Assembly (NCBI RefSeq): GCF_001039275.2
Contig: NZ_CP030117.1
Coordinates: 3,410,001 to 3,474,000, forward strand
DNA length: 64,000 nucleotides
Direction: 5' to 3'
From: Brevibacillus brevis
GTDB taxonomy: Bacteria; Bacillota; Bacilli; Brevibacillales; Brevibacillaceae
The position numbers and the translations under genes were made by a program. Positions 25,646 to 34,408 of the stretch are shown here, piece by piece. The first letter of the stretch is position 1, and each line of letters begins with the position of its first letter. The notes beneath the pieces were generated by a model. It was not told the DNA's origin. It made no database searches and worked only from the letters and a program-made list of their open reading frames with translations.

Positions 25646-26947
25646 CTATTTTGAAAGCCTCACGCGCCCAATTCCATCCATGATCTCAATCACTGTGCCA
25701 TATGGTTCACTTAAAGTCTTGAGCCCTTCCAATATCGAGGTATCCCCGCTTAATTTCGGCCACCCCATACGATGTACAGGCAGATCAAAGCCTAATTCAA
25801 TCGGATACAGCTCCAGTTCGAGCAGCTCACCATCTTGCATTTTCCACAAGGGAATAACCGACTCCCACACCTCTTTGTGCACACAGAGTCCGCGTGTGTA
25901 ATTGGCACTCATCGCTTCCAGCGCATCTGCCACATTATGAGTGTGGTCGAGGCCGTAGTGCTCGTAGAAATCAGCAGGTTGACTCGTAACAGCCTCTGTC
26001 TGAAAAACAAAATCTCCCAAGCTGTAAAAGATCGGCCGATTGTTGTAGATTTCAATGCCTCGCAATAAATGTGGGCCATGTCCCACCACTGCATGTGCGC
26101 CCGCATCGATGCAAGCTTTTGCAAAAACAGGCAAAAAATCAGCCGCAACCTCTTTCGCTTCCCCCTTCATCTCATGAGCGTGAATACTCACGATAACGTA
26201 ATCAGCCCTCCTGTTTGCCTCCTCAATCGTTTTGACGATTCTGTTCAGATCGCGTGGATGCGGCTGAGTAGTCGTCCCTTCTTGGTTGCTTACCATGAAA
26301 CGTGCATTTCCGAAAAGAAAGACCTCCTTACCCGGATCGTTCATGAAGCCTTCCTCGATTAGAAGCTTGTTGAAGGCGTTAATGTCCGTCGCCTCCGCAA
26401 TGGCTTGCAAATCAGCGAGCTTTTCTTCCGTAATGTGGTGCGTCATGACATAGCGCATCGGATTGATCCCTGGTCTGCCAATACTGTCTGAACGCTGATC
26501 TCCGGCCGCCCACCATGGATGAAAAGTCGACGTCGCAGCGATCAAGGCTACCCTGGCCCCTTCGCATTCGAGATAACGCGGCGCTCCCGCTTCAGCGAGA
26601 TTTTTGCCTGCGCCAGCATGGACGAAGCCATACTCATTGAGATATCTCTCGGTTGCTTCCAGTCCCCCGTACAAATAATCGAGCGTATGGTTATTTGCCC
26701 AGCCAATCATGTTAAAGCCGTAATCTTTCATGACTTGCAAAACGGAAGGTGGAGACATCGCCCACGTGCCTCCGCTCTGCGCGCTAGGATAGCCCTCATG
26801 ATCGTGTACGGTCGTCTCCAGATTCGCAATGCGTACGTCCGCACGGTGCAGCAAGCTGGATAACTCTTGAAAAGCTTGGTCCCTGTATGGCAGATTGCGT
26901 GTAATGAAGCTGTCGCCAGTCGCTGTGAACCAAATCGGCTTGGTCAT
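25646..26947 (-). CDS. CapA family metallophosphatase-fold protein, 433 aa
   Basis: Calcineurin-like CapA/PgsA fold: TATGDSFITRNLPYRDQ, ANLETTV, GWANNHTLDYLYGG, SIHAHEMKG and AVVGHGPHLLRGIEIY with FYSLGDFVF are the metal-site motifs. Classical CapA helps to make poly-gamma-glutamate, but no CapB/C/D genes are here and no membrane anchor is visible, so it is probably a soluble phosphodiesterase or amide-type hydrolase. The start at 26947 follows AAGGGG; longer in-frame starts would run into the RpiR gene. It is second in the RpiR operon. Confidence 0.85.
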   Translation of the reverse strand: MTKPIWFTATGDSFITRNLPYRDQAFQELSSLLHRADVRIANLETTVHDHEGYPSAQSGGTWAMSPPSVLQVMKDYGFNMIGWANNHTLDYLYGGLEATERYLNEYGFVHAGAGKNLAEAGAPRYLECEGARVALIAATSTFHPWWAAGDQRSDSIGRPGINPMRYVMTHHITEEKLADLQAIAEATDINAFNKLLIEEGFMNDPGKEVFLFGNARFMVSNQEGTTTQPHPRDLNRIVKTIEEANRRADYVIVSIHAHEMKGEAKEVAADFLPVFAKACIDAGAHAVVGHGPHLLRGIEIYNNRPIFYSLGDFVFQTEAVTSQPADFYEHYGLDHTHNVADALEAMSANYTRGLCVHKEVWESVIPLWKMQDGELLELELYPIELGFDLPVHRMGWPKLSGDTSILEGLKTLSEPYGTVIEIMDGIGRVRLSK

Positions 26948-26987
26948 TGGTAGGATTCCCCTTTCCCTTTTCTCATTTTTTCTGCTT

Positions 26988-27875
26988 TCAAAAGATCGAG
27001 AAGTCTTCCTCATCCTCTCCGACAAACGAGTATAGCCTCGAGCTGATTTCATCATAGTGCTGCAATCGTTTCCGGACATTTTCCGCGTCGTGGAGCATGA
27101 CGCCTTTAATCAAGACATTTAGCATGGAGAATAATGTGGGCATACCGCTAGTGGCAACAGGTTGGGGTGTGGTGATTTTCAGTAGATGATCTGCGACTTG
27201 GCTGATGGGGGAGAACTCGCCTTCCGTAATCGCCAAAATTTTCGCTCCCAGCTCTTTTGCTGAATGAACCATTGCAACCGTTTCGCTGGGATGACGAGGA
27301 AATGAAATCGCAATAACCAGCCATTCTTGATCTCGTTCGGTGAGAAAATAATCGGCGTTATCAACTGCTCCCGTATACAGATGTGTGTTTCCTTTGATGG
27401 CATTCAACGCTGAGAACAGCCATTTTGCAGGAATATGGCACCAACGAAACCCTACCACTACGATTCGGTTTGCCTGCACGATGCTTTTTACCACCTCTTG
27501 AAGCAACGTGTAGTCCATTTGCTGCAAGCCTTGTTGAAGATACGCAATATCGCTTTCCATCACTTGATGCGCGTAATTGCTCAGATCGAGCGTAACCTCG
27601 GTGTCTCGATATTTCTGGATCGGCCCCTTCCTTTGGTCTCCTATTAAAAGAGACTTTTTGATTTCTTCCTGAAGCTCTGTGTATCCGGAGTAACCCAACG
27701 CATAACAAAAGCGAATGACAGTCGCTTCACTGGTATTCGTAAATTCCGCAATTTTTTTGGCGGTATGGATCGCAAGTAAGCTTGGCTTTTCTATCGCGAT
27801 CTTACAGATGATTTTTTGGCTTGCTGTCAGCTTTCCATACTGCTTCCGAATCCGTTCTTTTACGAGTTGTGCCAT
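26988..27875 (-). CDS. RpiR family transcriptional regulator, 295 aa
   Basis: An N-terminal HTH_6 domain (LTASQKIICKIAIEKPSLLA, EFTNTSEATVIRFCYALGYS) is joined to a SIS sugar-isomerase domain (about residues 125-260; IVVVGFRWCHIPAKWL, WLVIAISFPRHPSETVAM). RpiR proteins usually sense phosphosugars. The start is fixed by AAGGAG ten bases before the ATG at 27875. It lies 40 bases upstream of CapA on the same strand and probably controls CapA, the MFS transporter and the acyl-CoA ligase, although its SIS ligand does not obviously fit a fatty-acid-type substrate. Confidence 0.9.
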   Translation of the reverse strand: MAQLVKERIRKQYGKLTASQKIICKIAIEKPSLLAIHTAKKIAEFTNTSEATVIRFCYALGYSGYTELQEEIKKSLLIGDQRKGPIQKYRDTEVTLDLSNYAHQVMESDIAYLQQGLQQMDYTLLQEVVKSIVQANRIVVVGFRWCHIPAKWLFSALNAIKGNTHLYTGAVDNADYFLTERDQEWLVIAISFPRHPSETVAMVHSAKELGAKILAITEGEFSPISQVADHLLKITTPQPVATSGMPTLFSMLNVLIKGVMLHDAENVRKRLQHYDEISSRLYSFVGEDEEDFSIF

Positions 27876-27989
27876 GCCTGAAGCTCCTTTATCATTCTGA
27901 TTTGTTTTAATTTTGAGAATAGTATATCCTTTGCAATAAATCACTTCAATACCTCTTAGAAAATGTAGTTCATGCTTCATTTTGCTGGA

Positions 27990-28025
27990 TAAAGAAAAGG
28001 GACCTCCACAGTTGGAAGGCCCCTT
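27990..28025 (-). terminator. Imperfect terminator hairpin
   Basis: On the minus strand AAGGGGCCTTCC and GGAGGTCCCTT pair with one mismatch and one bulge, followed by TTTTCTTT. It probably belonged to the broken gene at 28156-28350. Confidence 0.55.
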
Positions 28026-28155
28026 CTCTCGTCTTTATCGTTCCGTGCTGAGACATTCATTTGATATCCAGCCGCATTCCCCTGTGCTCTCTAATTCGCA
28101 CCAGCTCCATCCATTCAATAGCTTAGTTTTCATTTTAAACCAATAACTGCGTTTA

Positions 28156-28350
28156 CTAATTCAAAGTTATAGCCCTAGTTTCTTTTAAACCAATCATAGG
28201 TTTGTTGTCTAATGCACTAAGTATTTGCTTTTCAAAATCTCTGTTCGGCCTTTTACACCATATGTTTTCAAATGAATATCTACCATCGGTAATTAAGTAT
28301 CCACTCGCCTGCCCCCGTTCGGGACTTCCATCCTTGAGACGACGCCCATG
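28156..28350 (-). pseudogene. 3' fragment of an unidentified gene
   Basis: The frame is open from a stop at 28351 to TAG at 28156 (64 codons), without an ATG at its start. The downstream part reads like a real protein end: SGYLITDGRYSFENIWCKRP, then DFEKQILSALDN and KPMIGLKETRAITLN. No family recognised. It lies between a terminator-like hairpin and another broken gene. Confidence 0.4.
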
Positions 28351-28360
28351 CTAGGCGCAC

Positions 28361-28399
28361 CAAAAACAGCCGATATTGCTGCAAGAGCAAATCGGCTGT
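28361..28399 (-). terminator. Terminator of the YcdB-like pseudogene
   Basis: ACAGCCGAT (28366-28374) and ATCGGCTGT (28391-28399) pair; the minus strand continues TTTTGG. Confidence 0.7.
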
Positions 28400-28401
28400 C
28401 G

Positions 28402-28792
28402 TCATTTATTGGCGAGACACCTTGACAGCTCCCCTGTCGAAGCATCGATAAAGCTATAGCCATTCTTCCATTTGCGCTGATAGACTAATTGCGGTTCGGG
28501 AGCTCTCCTTGTCTACCCCCACCATATAAGACTCGTCAGATACTTCGATCCCGTTGCGTTTTCCGAGGAAAGTGAATGAATACGATTTATCCTCTTCCTT
28601 ATCCAGCTTGTTCTTGTCTACCCACTCCGGAATATCTGCTTCAGGAGTCTCTACGATAAGCGATAGCTCCGTTAACGCCGGGTCAAGATAAGGTGCGAGT
28701 GCTGCGATCGCTTTTTTCTTCGCTTCCTCTACACTGATTTTCTGCTCTGTTTTTCGTATGGCAATGGCCTGAAGCAGTATTGCTGCTTCCAT
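28402..28792 (-). pseudogene. YcdB/YcdC-repeat protein with internal deletion and frameshift
   Basis: The first frame (28792-28454) gives a YcdB/YcdC-like segment, VSVEEA-type helix then YSFTFLGKRNGIEVSDESY and VGVDKE. At about 28490 the coding sense jumps to another frame that reads PEPQLVYQRKWKNGYSFIDA followed by STGELS and stops at 28402. Both parts belong to the same family (secreted, PepSY-like repeats), but the stretch normally between them (several dozen residues) is gone. The simplest reading is one deletion that removed the middle and shifted the frame. There is no signal peptide, so the 5' part is probably lost as well. Confidence 0.65.
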
Positions 28793-28920
28793 TTATGCCT
28801 TTCGAGAATGATCATCCCATATTTTGAAGAACGTGTACATGGTGAAAGTATTACGACATTGTCATATGAAATGAATGGCATTCTTTGGGCATTGAAGACT
28901 GATATTTCACGAAGGTCAGA

Positions 28921-29586
28921 TCATTCACTACTGTTGAGAGCTACATTCCAATCAACTTGACGCATGGGACTGTACCTAGAGGCGAGCAGCTTGGTGTAGA
29001 AACCTCGATTTTCTTTAGCAGTTTGGAAAGACGTATCCTGAATTAAAAAATCAATTCCTGCCACAAAACCGGCAATATATTCACTCCATCCGGAATACGC
29101 TTGTTGTGCCAGTCTTGCAGCACTCAACATATATTCGATTGCCTGATCCTTTTGCAAGTAACCCAGTTTCAAACCAGCTCTGGATAAAAGGATACACCAA
29201 GCATAGTCATGAGCAGCAATCCCCTCTGAAGGTAGACATCTCGAATAGTAATCGACAAGAATCAACTGAGATTTCGATTGATGGTCCTCGGGTAACGCTT
29301 GAATGTATGCCGTTCGTTCTGATTCGGAAAAAGTAAATAAGAAATGACGGAGACGATTGAATTCTTCCCTCTTCCCTTCCGATATGAGCCATTTTATTGT
29401 ATCAATAAGTGCGGTCTTATCTGTAATCTGTTTTTCCTTAAGAAGAAATAGGCACGTTCGTCTACTTAAATTTTCATGATATAACGCATAATAGTAGGCT
29501 CCACTTTTGCTAAAGCAAACAGACGAAAGAGCTCGCAGAAATAATCTGTGACCCTTCTGATTATATGTAAGAACGGTGGGTGCCAT
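28921..29586 (-). CDS. DUF1266 domain protein, 221 aa
   Basis: The C-terminal half matches DUF1266: DYAWCILLSRAGLKLGYLQK followed by QAIEYMLSAARLAQQAYSGW and EYIAGFVAGIDFL. The N-terminal half is helical and unknown. The start at 29586 is set by AAGGAGG six bases upstream; the gene begins inside the end of the J-domain gene's reading region on the same strand and is probably translated with it. Function unknown; the family is often encoded beside TPR, J-domain or stress proteins. Confidence 0.8.
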   Translation of the reverse strand: MAPTVLTYNQKGHRLFLRALSSVCFSKSGAYYYALYHENLSRRTCLFLLKEKQITDKTALIDTIKWLISEGKREEFNRLRHFLFTFSESERTAYIQALPEDHQSKSQLILVDYYSRCLPSEGIAAHDYAWCILLSRAGLKLGYLQKDQAIEYMLSAARLAQQAYSGWSEYIAGFVAGIDFLIQDTSFQTAKENRGFYTKLLASRYSPMRQVDWNVALNSSE

Positions 29587-29599
29587 CGGTTCCTCCTTA

Positions 29600-31456
29600 T
29601 TAGAATCGGACCGTTTTGTAGGTTCTGACAAACAGTCGAAGCAAAAATGCATAGAGAACTAGTAACAATACGGAATAAATCAATGCTTTAACGGGAACTT
29701 CATTAGTGACATTATGTACAACAATTAGTTTATCGACAACAAATTTGGAATCTTTGTATTTGGATCCAAAGTCTGTAATCTGTAAAACTTCCCATACATA
29801 ATCAGGTAACTCTTGCGGCATTTTCACGATTGTTCCTGGCGAATCAATGAAATTACTTTTTTGTATCTGCACTGCTTGATTGGCATCTGAGACCAATAAA
29901 ACGATTGATGAGTTATCAATCTTAGCAACATAAAACCATCCTGTGGGGAGAATGCTCCGAGCCCAATTACGTTGCTTACTGTAGGAAGAATTATATCGAG
30001 TACTGATAGCACCGGTTTGGGCTTTTGCTTGATACTCTGTTATTCCTAGAAAATGAACACTGGGAAGCTTTATTTGGGCGATATCAGAATAATCCAGTTG
30101 ATTCAGCACCTCAGTGGAAGATAGTTCTACAGGATGAATCCTATTTTTTAGATAGGCAATAGGTGTTAATCCGGTATCATTGATGAAAGAATTAGAGAAC
30201 AAAACATGTAGAAAAAGAATGAAGGATAGAGTGAATACGACACCTACTTTGGGCAACTGCATCCAAAACAGTTTCACACTGCCAAAAAAATTGGGCTTCC
30301 CAAGCTTTTTATACAATCTCTTTATGACTGATCTTCTGGTGAAAAAGGGCCTCCGCTTGGCCCGCTCCACCATCTCAGAACGGATATGTGCAAGGCTGGT
30401 TATGGCATCGATATCATTCGGAAAACTCTCCAATATCTTCAAGTAGTTCTCCTCTGCCTTCTCTAACTCACCAAGTTGAATGAGGCATTTCCCCAACAGA
30501 CGCAGGGTACCCATATTGGCAGGCATACGTGAGAGGATGTACAGACATTCGTCTTTTGCTTCTACGAATTGATGGGTTTCATACCATATCCGAGATCGAA
30601 TCAGATACCAATCGATGTCATCTGGATAAATACGGATTCCGTGTTCCATTGCAGCAAGAGCAGACTCCATTTCACCCATTCGAAGGAAGTATTCACCCTG
30701 TAGCCGAAGCAAGTCAGGATCATCTGAATACATCGCATATGCTTCATCAAGCGATTGACCTGCCAGTTCCAGATTGTTTTCCTTAAGTGCCTGATATGCC
30801 GTCTCCCGCTTGTTCAGAAACACATCGTAGTCTAAATCGTCTGCATGCTGTATAAAGGTATAACGAAGAGCAGGTTCATCCAATTGTCTACAATAAAAAT
30901 GGTAAAACTCTTCGGTGAAATGCTCCATTCGATCATCCGGATCTTCTGTTGCTAGTTCACGCCAACGAAAACAGTATTCGATGAATTCCCAAACTCTTTT
31001 AGGGAGAAACCGATGTTCATGCAAGAAATCCAATAATGTTACTTCTACTATTTCTTTGAGCCTTACATTCCAGACAATATCGTTATTTAAAAGCTTTGAC
31101 CATTGTTCATGCCTGATACGGGAAGAGAAATCAGAATACACCTCTTCAACTTGTTCCATGAATTCATCTACTGGGTCAATCTCTTCTAGTCGGTCTATAG
31201 TTTCAACTGTTAGCTCGACGGTGTTGGGAGGATTGGGCCAGATATGGATGTTGTTTTCATCGCTGAACGACGGGCCAGTTTCTTTGATTTCTCCCTTTTT
31301 CGCAGCCTTCACTGCATGGTCATATGCTTCTCTTAGCCTTTGATAGCCTTCCGGATCATCCTCTGGGTGGTGAACCTTCAGTTTTTTGGAGTAGGCTTTT
31401 TTAATCGATTGAATATCTTTTGTGGGTTCAATCCCCAGTACTTCCCACACACCCAT
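29600..31456 (-). CDS. J-domain / TPR membrane protein, 618 aa
   Basis: The N-terminal J-like domain reads WEVLGIEPTKDIQSIKKAYS then KKLKVHHPEDDPEGYQRLRE; the catalytic HPD is HPE. TPR repeats follow at about 215-350 (YQALKENNLELAGQSLDEAY, LRLQGEYFLRMGEMESALAA, LRLLGKCLIQLGELEKAEEN). A membrane helix lies near 405-425 (VGVVFTLSFILFLHVLF), then an extracytoplasmic or lumenal domain and a C-terminal helix. The ATG overlaps the stop of the upstream Hsp70-like remnant (TAATG), showing past translational coupling between an Hsp70 and its J-protein. HPE may not stimulate Hsp70 ATPase normally, or may have adapted to the lost partner. Confidence 0.8.
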   Translation of the reverse strand: MGVWEVLGIEPTKDIQSIKKAYSKKLKVHHPEDDPEGYQRLREAYDHAVKAAKKGEIKETGPSFSDENNIHIWPNPPNTVELTVETIDRLEEIDPVDEFMEQVEEVYSDFSSRIRHEQWSKLLNNDIVWNVRLKEIVEVTLLDFLHEHRFLPKRVWEFIEYCFRWRELATEDPDDRMEHFTEEFYHFYCRQLDEPALRYTFIQHADDLDYDVFLNKRETAYQALKENNLELAGQSLDEAYAMYSDDPDLLRLQGEYFLRMGEMESALAAMEHGIRIYPDDIDWYLIRSRIWYETHQFVEAKDECLYILSRMPANMGTLRLLGKCLIQLGELEKAEENYLKILESFPNDIDAITSLAHIRSEMVERAKRRPFFTRRSVIKRLYKKLGKPNFFGSVKLFWMQLPKVGVVFTLSFILFLHVLFSNSFINDTGLTPIAYLKNRIHPVELSSTEVLNQLDYSDIAQIKLPSVHFLGITEYQAKAQTGAISTRYNSSYSKQRNWARSILPTGWFYVAKIDNSSIVLLVSDANQAVQIQKSNFIDSPGTIVKMPQELPDYVWEVLQITDFGSKYKDSKFVVDKLIVVHNVTNEVPVKALIYSVLLLVLYAFLLRLFVRTYKTVRF

Positions 31457-31845
31457 TAGTAGTCGAACCACCCTTCTAAATGATCCAGTTGTTTTTTAAA
31501 CGCTAAAGTTGCCTTTTTTATCAGTTGCTGATCTTGTGTGGCTAACACAGCTTCGAACTTTTCCAGTAAATATGCAATTTCTGTGCGCTTGTCCCCAAGG
31601 GATTCTTCATACATCCGTTCACCCCGAGCAAGCAACAATCTATTTTCGGCCCTGTCACACGGATGGATTTTGATATCTCTCAATTCGTTAAGGCCACTTG
31701 ACTCGGATTGGCAAGGTGTCGCAGTTTGGCGATCATGATAAGATTTTCCCGCGCCGTTCGCCCCGATCAGCGTGACGACTTCGCCTTGACTAACTTCCAG
31801 CGAGATGCCCTTGAGCGCGTGAACATTTGTGAGAGACGGGAATCT
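31456..31845 (-). pseudogene. Chimeric remnant: LivF-like Walker A segment fused to Hsp70-like C-terminus
   Basis: One open frame joins two unrelated genes. Residues encoded at 31830-31741 are the start of a branched-chain amino acid ABC ATPase (HALKGISLEVSQGEVVTLIG, then ANGAGKS). Directly after the Walker A serine the frame continues with text resembling the end of an Hsp70-family protein (ELRDIKIHPCDRAENRLLLA, RGERMYEESLGDKRTEI) and stops at 31456 over the J-domain start. The frame begins after a stop with no start codon; a TTG at 31683 could yield a 75-residue piece. This is a deletion or recombination joint, not a real gene. Confidence 0.7.
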
Positions 31846-32242
31846 TCAGGAGAGTGGCATGTCATCCCTGGGAAGGCGAATGAAACCGGCTTCCTTATTG
31901 GAAGATTGATCATGGAGACGGTTATACCATATTTAGGGATAAGGCGTAAATGTTTTTTTTAGTGGATGGTGGAAAGGGAGGAAAACGTTAAAGTGGTAAG
32001 ATAATAACGATTAATTATGCGAACATTTTATTTAACATAAAAAAAAGTACAAAAAGTTACACTCTGTACCCTTTCAAATCCCATACAGGAAAACAACATT
32101 TCCTACAGGGGGTTTTGAGCTCTCAACATGGGTATATTTCAATCGCAGTCATATTATGCGTACATGAAGGCATATATAAAAAAGCCGCTTAACTAAACAA
32201 GCGGCTTTATGTGGCTATCTACTTCGGTCTTCTCAAATACTA
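31846..32242. other. Gene-poor decay region with two hairpins
   Basis: No convincing gene. AAATCCC, AGGAAA, TTTCCT and GGGGTTTT at 32076-32116 form a nested hairpin. AAAGCCGCTT (32181-32190) pairs with AAGCGGCTTT (32199-32208), with a T run on the minus strand, a good intrinsic terminator for whatever gene once stood at 32243-32377. Confidence 0.5.
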
Positions 32243-32377
32243 TCAGTTCTTACGTTGTTGTCGATGCTCATTTAGAGCATCCATCCAAATCGTAACGAGC
32301 TCCGCAAAATACTTCGTTTCAATGAACGACTCCAATTCCTCGCCAGAGTCTATACCCGCTTCTAGCTGTCCCTCAAC
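32243..32377 (-). pseudogene. C-terminal gene fragment, 44 codons
   Basis: An open frame right after an in-frame stop reads EGQLEAGIDSGEELESFIET then YFAELVTIWMDALNEHRQQR and stops at 32243. No start codon, good amino-acid composition, strong terminator downstream. Probably the end of a gene whose front was deleted; family unknown. Confidence 0.4.
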
Positions 32378-32380
32378 TTA

Positions 32381-33000
32381 TTAGTTATAAATTCGAGTAT
32401 AATCCCTCCGTATTTCGGAACTGTATAAATTTCCTGTCCCTTCGGATATTTCTGTTTCCCCGGAAACAACTCGTTGTATCCTATCTAAGATTAAGTTTTT
32501 TGAAAGTTCCGATCTAACCTGGCCTGCCAAATACTCTTCCCCGTCTATGTAGAGCGGAACGAGTTGATCCACAACGATCTCAAATTCGTTTTTCTCATAT
32601 CCTTTTGACAATTTGACAAATGTATACGGGCCTACCAGAACAGGCTTTCCGATGATGCCAAACTTTTCTTTGGCCTCCAAATATGCCAAGAGAGGCTTGT
32701 TCTCGGTTATGGCTGGTTGTCGTTCACCGAACTCCGGGACGATATAATGGTAGTTCGTGTTAAACCATTTCGTCATTTCGCTGGCCACAGCATCCTTCGA
32801 ACCGCGAGCCATGGCGAAGTATGGGGCTAATGAAACCGGGCCTCCCTCGTATTCATAACGCTTGGGGACCATTCCAAACATCACAGCCATATCCAGCATG
32901 TGATCGTAGTACGTAAAGTCACCCACAGGGATCAGCTCGACCCCTTTTTCCACTCGCGGTTCTTCCCGATCCGTGGATATCCCAAATTGCTGCTTTTCAT
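32381..33000 (-). pseudogene. metE: Degraded metE (cobalamin-independent methionine synthase)
   Basis: ATG at 33000 opens with the MetE N-terminus MKSSNLGYPRIGKNREWKK and then runs into a stop. Another frame takes up at GVELIPVGDFTYYDHMLDMA, so roughly 30 codons are lost between them. MetE text continues (GGPVSLAPYFAMARGSKDAV, GKPVLVGPYTFVKLSKGYEK) until VDQLVPLY. After that the frame carries foreign sequence (LAGQVRSELSKNLILDRIQR, SGETEISEGTGNLYSSEIR) to 32381. About 500 residues including the zinc site are missing. The upstream B12 riboswitch and attenuator are still present. Confidence 0.85.
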
Positions 33001-33017
33001 GACTTGAACCCGCCCAA

Positions 33018-33061
33018 TAAAAAAGGCATCTCCAACGATCAAAAAGAACGTTAGAAATGCC
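33018..33061 (-). terminator. Attenuator of the metE cobalamin riboswitch
   Basis: On the minus strand GGCATTTCTAACG and CGTTGGAGATGCC pair across an 11-base loop, followed by TTTTTT. It lies between the riboswitch and the metE remnant, as expected for a transcriptional off-switch. Confidence 0.8.
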
Positions 33062-33094
33062 AAATAAGCACTGAGATCACAGCATCCTAACACC

Positions 33095-33345
33095 TCCCTA
33101 TCTCCCGTAGGTTAAGCAGTGTCGTCGAAACAGGCAGGTCTCCTGACTTTGGGATCATCATCTGCACATGCCTTCCCAATCCATTTGGATCAGTGGCTGA
33201 TAAATGTGCCGACTCCCCTCATACAGTGGCGGGACCGTGTCGGATTCTCACCGACTTCCCTTTTCATCCTTGGTCGATCTTGCTAACCAAAGAACCTGTT
33301 CCCACTCCTATGAAATTGTCATGGTTCTGTGAAGTGCCCCCCAGT
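33095..33345 (-). promoter_or_regulatory. Cobalamin (B12) riboswitch in front of metE remnant
   Basis: The minus strand contains GTCGGTGAGAATCCGACACG, GGTCCCGCCACTG and the B12 box AGTCAGGAGACCTGCC (33133-33148), in the right order, with GGGAAGGC between. It is followed by the attenuator hairpin. Such elements shut off metE when adenosylcobalamin is present and the B12-dependent synthase MetH can work. Confidence 0.92.
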
Positions 33346-33402
33346 AAACGAGCAGGGCAGCATACTGTTCATAAAGTAACACAGAATCCATTTTTTGTCA
33401 TA

Positions 33403-34353
33403 CTAAAATGTAAAATCAGCATCAGTCAACGGCTCTACGTTTAGCGTGCGGACATAACCATTTCCTTTTTTCGAGAAGAAGTCATGCTGCTTCGTCTGCG
33501 TGCGAATGCCGTTCAGCACGATCGGGTTCACTTCTTCCTCCGGGAATAGCGGGTCCAGCCCCAGGTTCATCAATGCTTTGTTCGCGTTGTAGCGCACATA
33601 AGCATGAACCTCGTCAGCCAATCCGATTTCCGTATACAACGACGTCGTATAAGCCTCTTCATTTTCTTGCAGCTCATGCAAAAGGGCATACAGCTCCTCT
33701 TTTGCTGCGGTCTGCTCGACCACACTCAGACCTTGATAGACTTCTTGCGCGAGAACGCCGACATAGAGTCCGTGGATGCTCTCGTCGCGAACAATCAGGT
33801 CGATAATTTCCCCGCTGCTTGTCATCTTTCCTTGCCCCGCCAAATAGAGCGGATAGAAGAAGCCGCTGTAAAACAGATAGCTTTCCAGGAAGACGGACGC
33901 TACCATCGCCATGTACAAGTCTTTTGGATTCTCAATTTCTTGATAGCGTTTCGAGATGAGGGTGGCTTTCTTTTGCAAATGTGGGTTGTTTTCTACCCAC
34001 GAAAAAATACCGTCGATCTCTTCTGTCGATGCCAGCGTTGTAAAAATACTGCTGTACGATTTGGCATGGATTTGCTCCATCATGCCCATGAAGGCGAGAA
34101 CCGCTTTTCTTTGCAGTCCATCGACATGCTCCATGATCTTCGGCATCCCTACTCCACCCTGAACTGTATCCAGCAAGGTGAGACCGCCCAATACTTTTTT
34201 ATACGTGTCCCGTTCAGTCGCACTGAGCTCCATCCATGACATTTTGTCATCTGACAGCGGAATCTCATCATCCGTCCAGAACTGCATGATGTTTTGATTC
34301 CAAAACGTCATCGTAAAATCGTCGTCCGGCCTGTTCCAATTGACTGCTTTCAT
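33403..34353 (-). CDS. nrdF: Class Ib ribonucleotide reductase beta subunit, 316 aa
   Basis: A ferritin-like di-metal protein that carries the tyrosyl radical for NrdE. The first Glu-x-x-His ligand pair is in [14 protein letters not shown] and the second in [32 protein letters not shown] at the start and a C-terminus [13 protein letters not shown] typical of the NrdE-binding tail are present. The ATG at 34353 follows AGAGGAACGCC. Last gene of nrdIEF, 55 bases after nrdE. Confidence 0.95.
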   Translation of the reverse strand: MKAVNWNRPDDDFTMTFWNQNIMQFWTDDEIPLSDDKMSWMELSATERDTYKKVLGGLTLLDTVQGGVGMPKIMEHVDGLQRKAVLAFMGMMEQIHAKSYSSIFTTLASTEEIDGIFSWVENNPHLQKKATLISKRYQEIENPKDLYMAMVASVFLESYLFYSGFFYPLYLAGQGKMTSSGEIIDLIVRDESIHGLYVGVLAQEVYQGLSVVEQTAAKEELYALLHELQENEEAYTTSLYTEIGLADEVHAYVRYNANKALMNLGLDPLFPEEEVNPIVLNGIRTQTKQHDFFSKKGNGYVRTLNVEPLTDADFTF

Positions 34354-34408
34354 ATGGCGTTCCTCTTCTCTTTGTGCTTGATGCTTATCCATTTATAAAT
34401 CGAGTTCA

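Noticed and set aside
28808..28960. Plus-strand frame of 50 codons between the YcdB-like pseudogene and the DUF1266 gene
   Set aside because: No ribosome binding site, it runs antisense into the DUF1266 gene, and its composition gives no family signal.
31708..31962. Plus-strand frame over the LivF/Hsp70 joint
   Set aside because: It is antisense to text that clearly resembles an ABC ATPase and lacks a ribosome binding site.
32381..32953. Treating the MetE-like 190-codon frame as a real short protein
   Set aside because: It lacks the MetE start, which is found in another frame just upstream, and ends in unrelated sequence, so it is a remnant.
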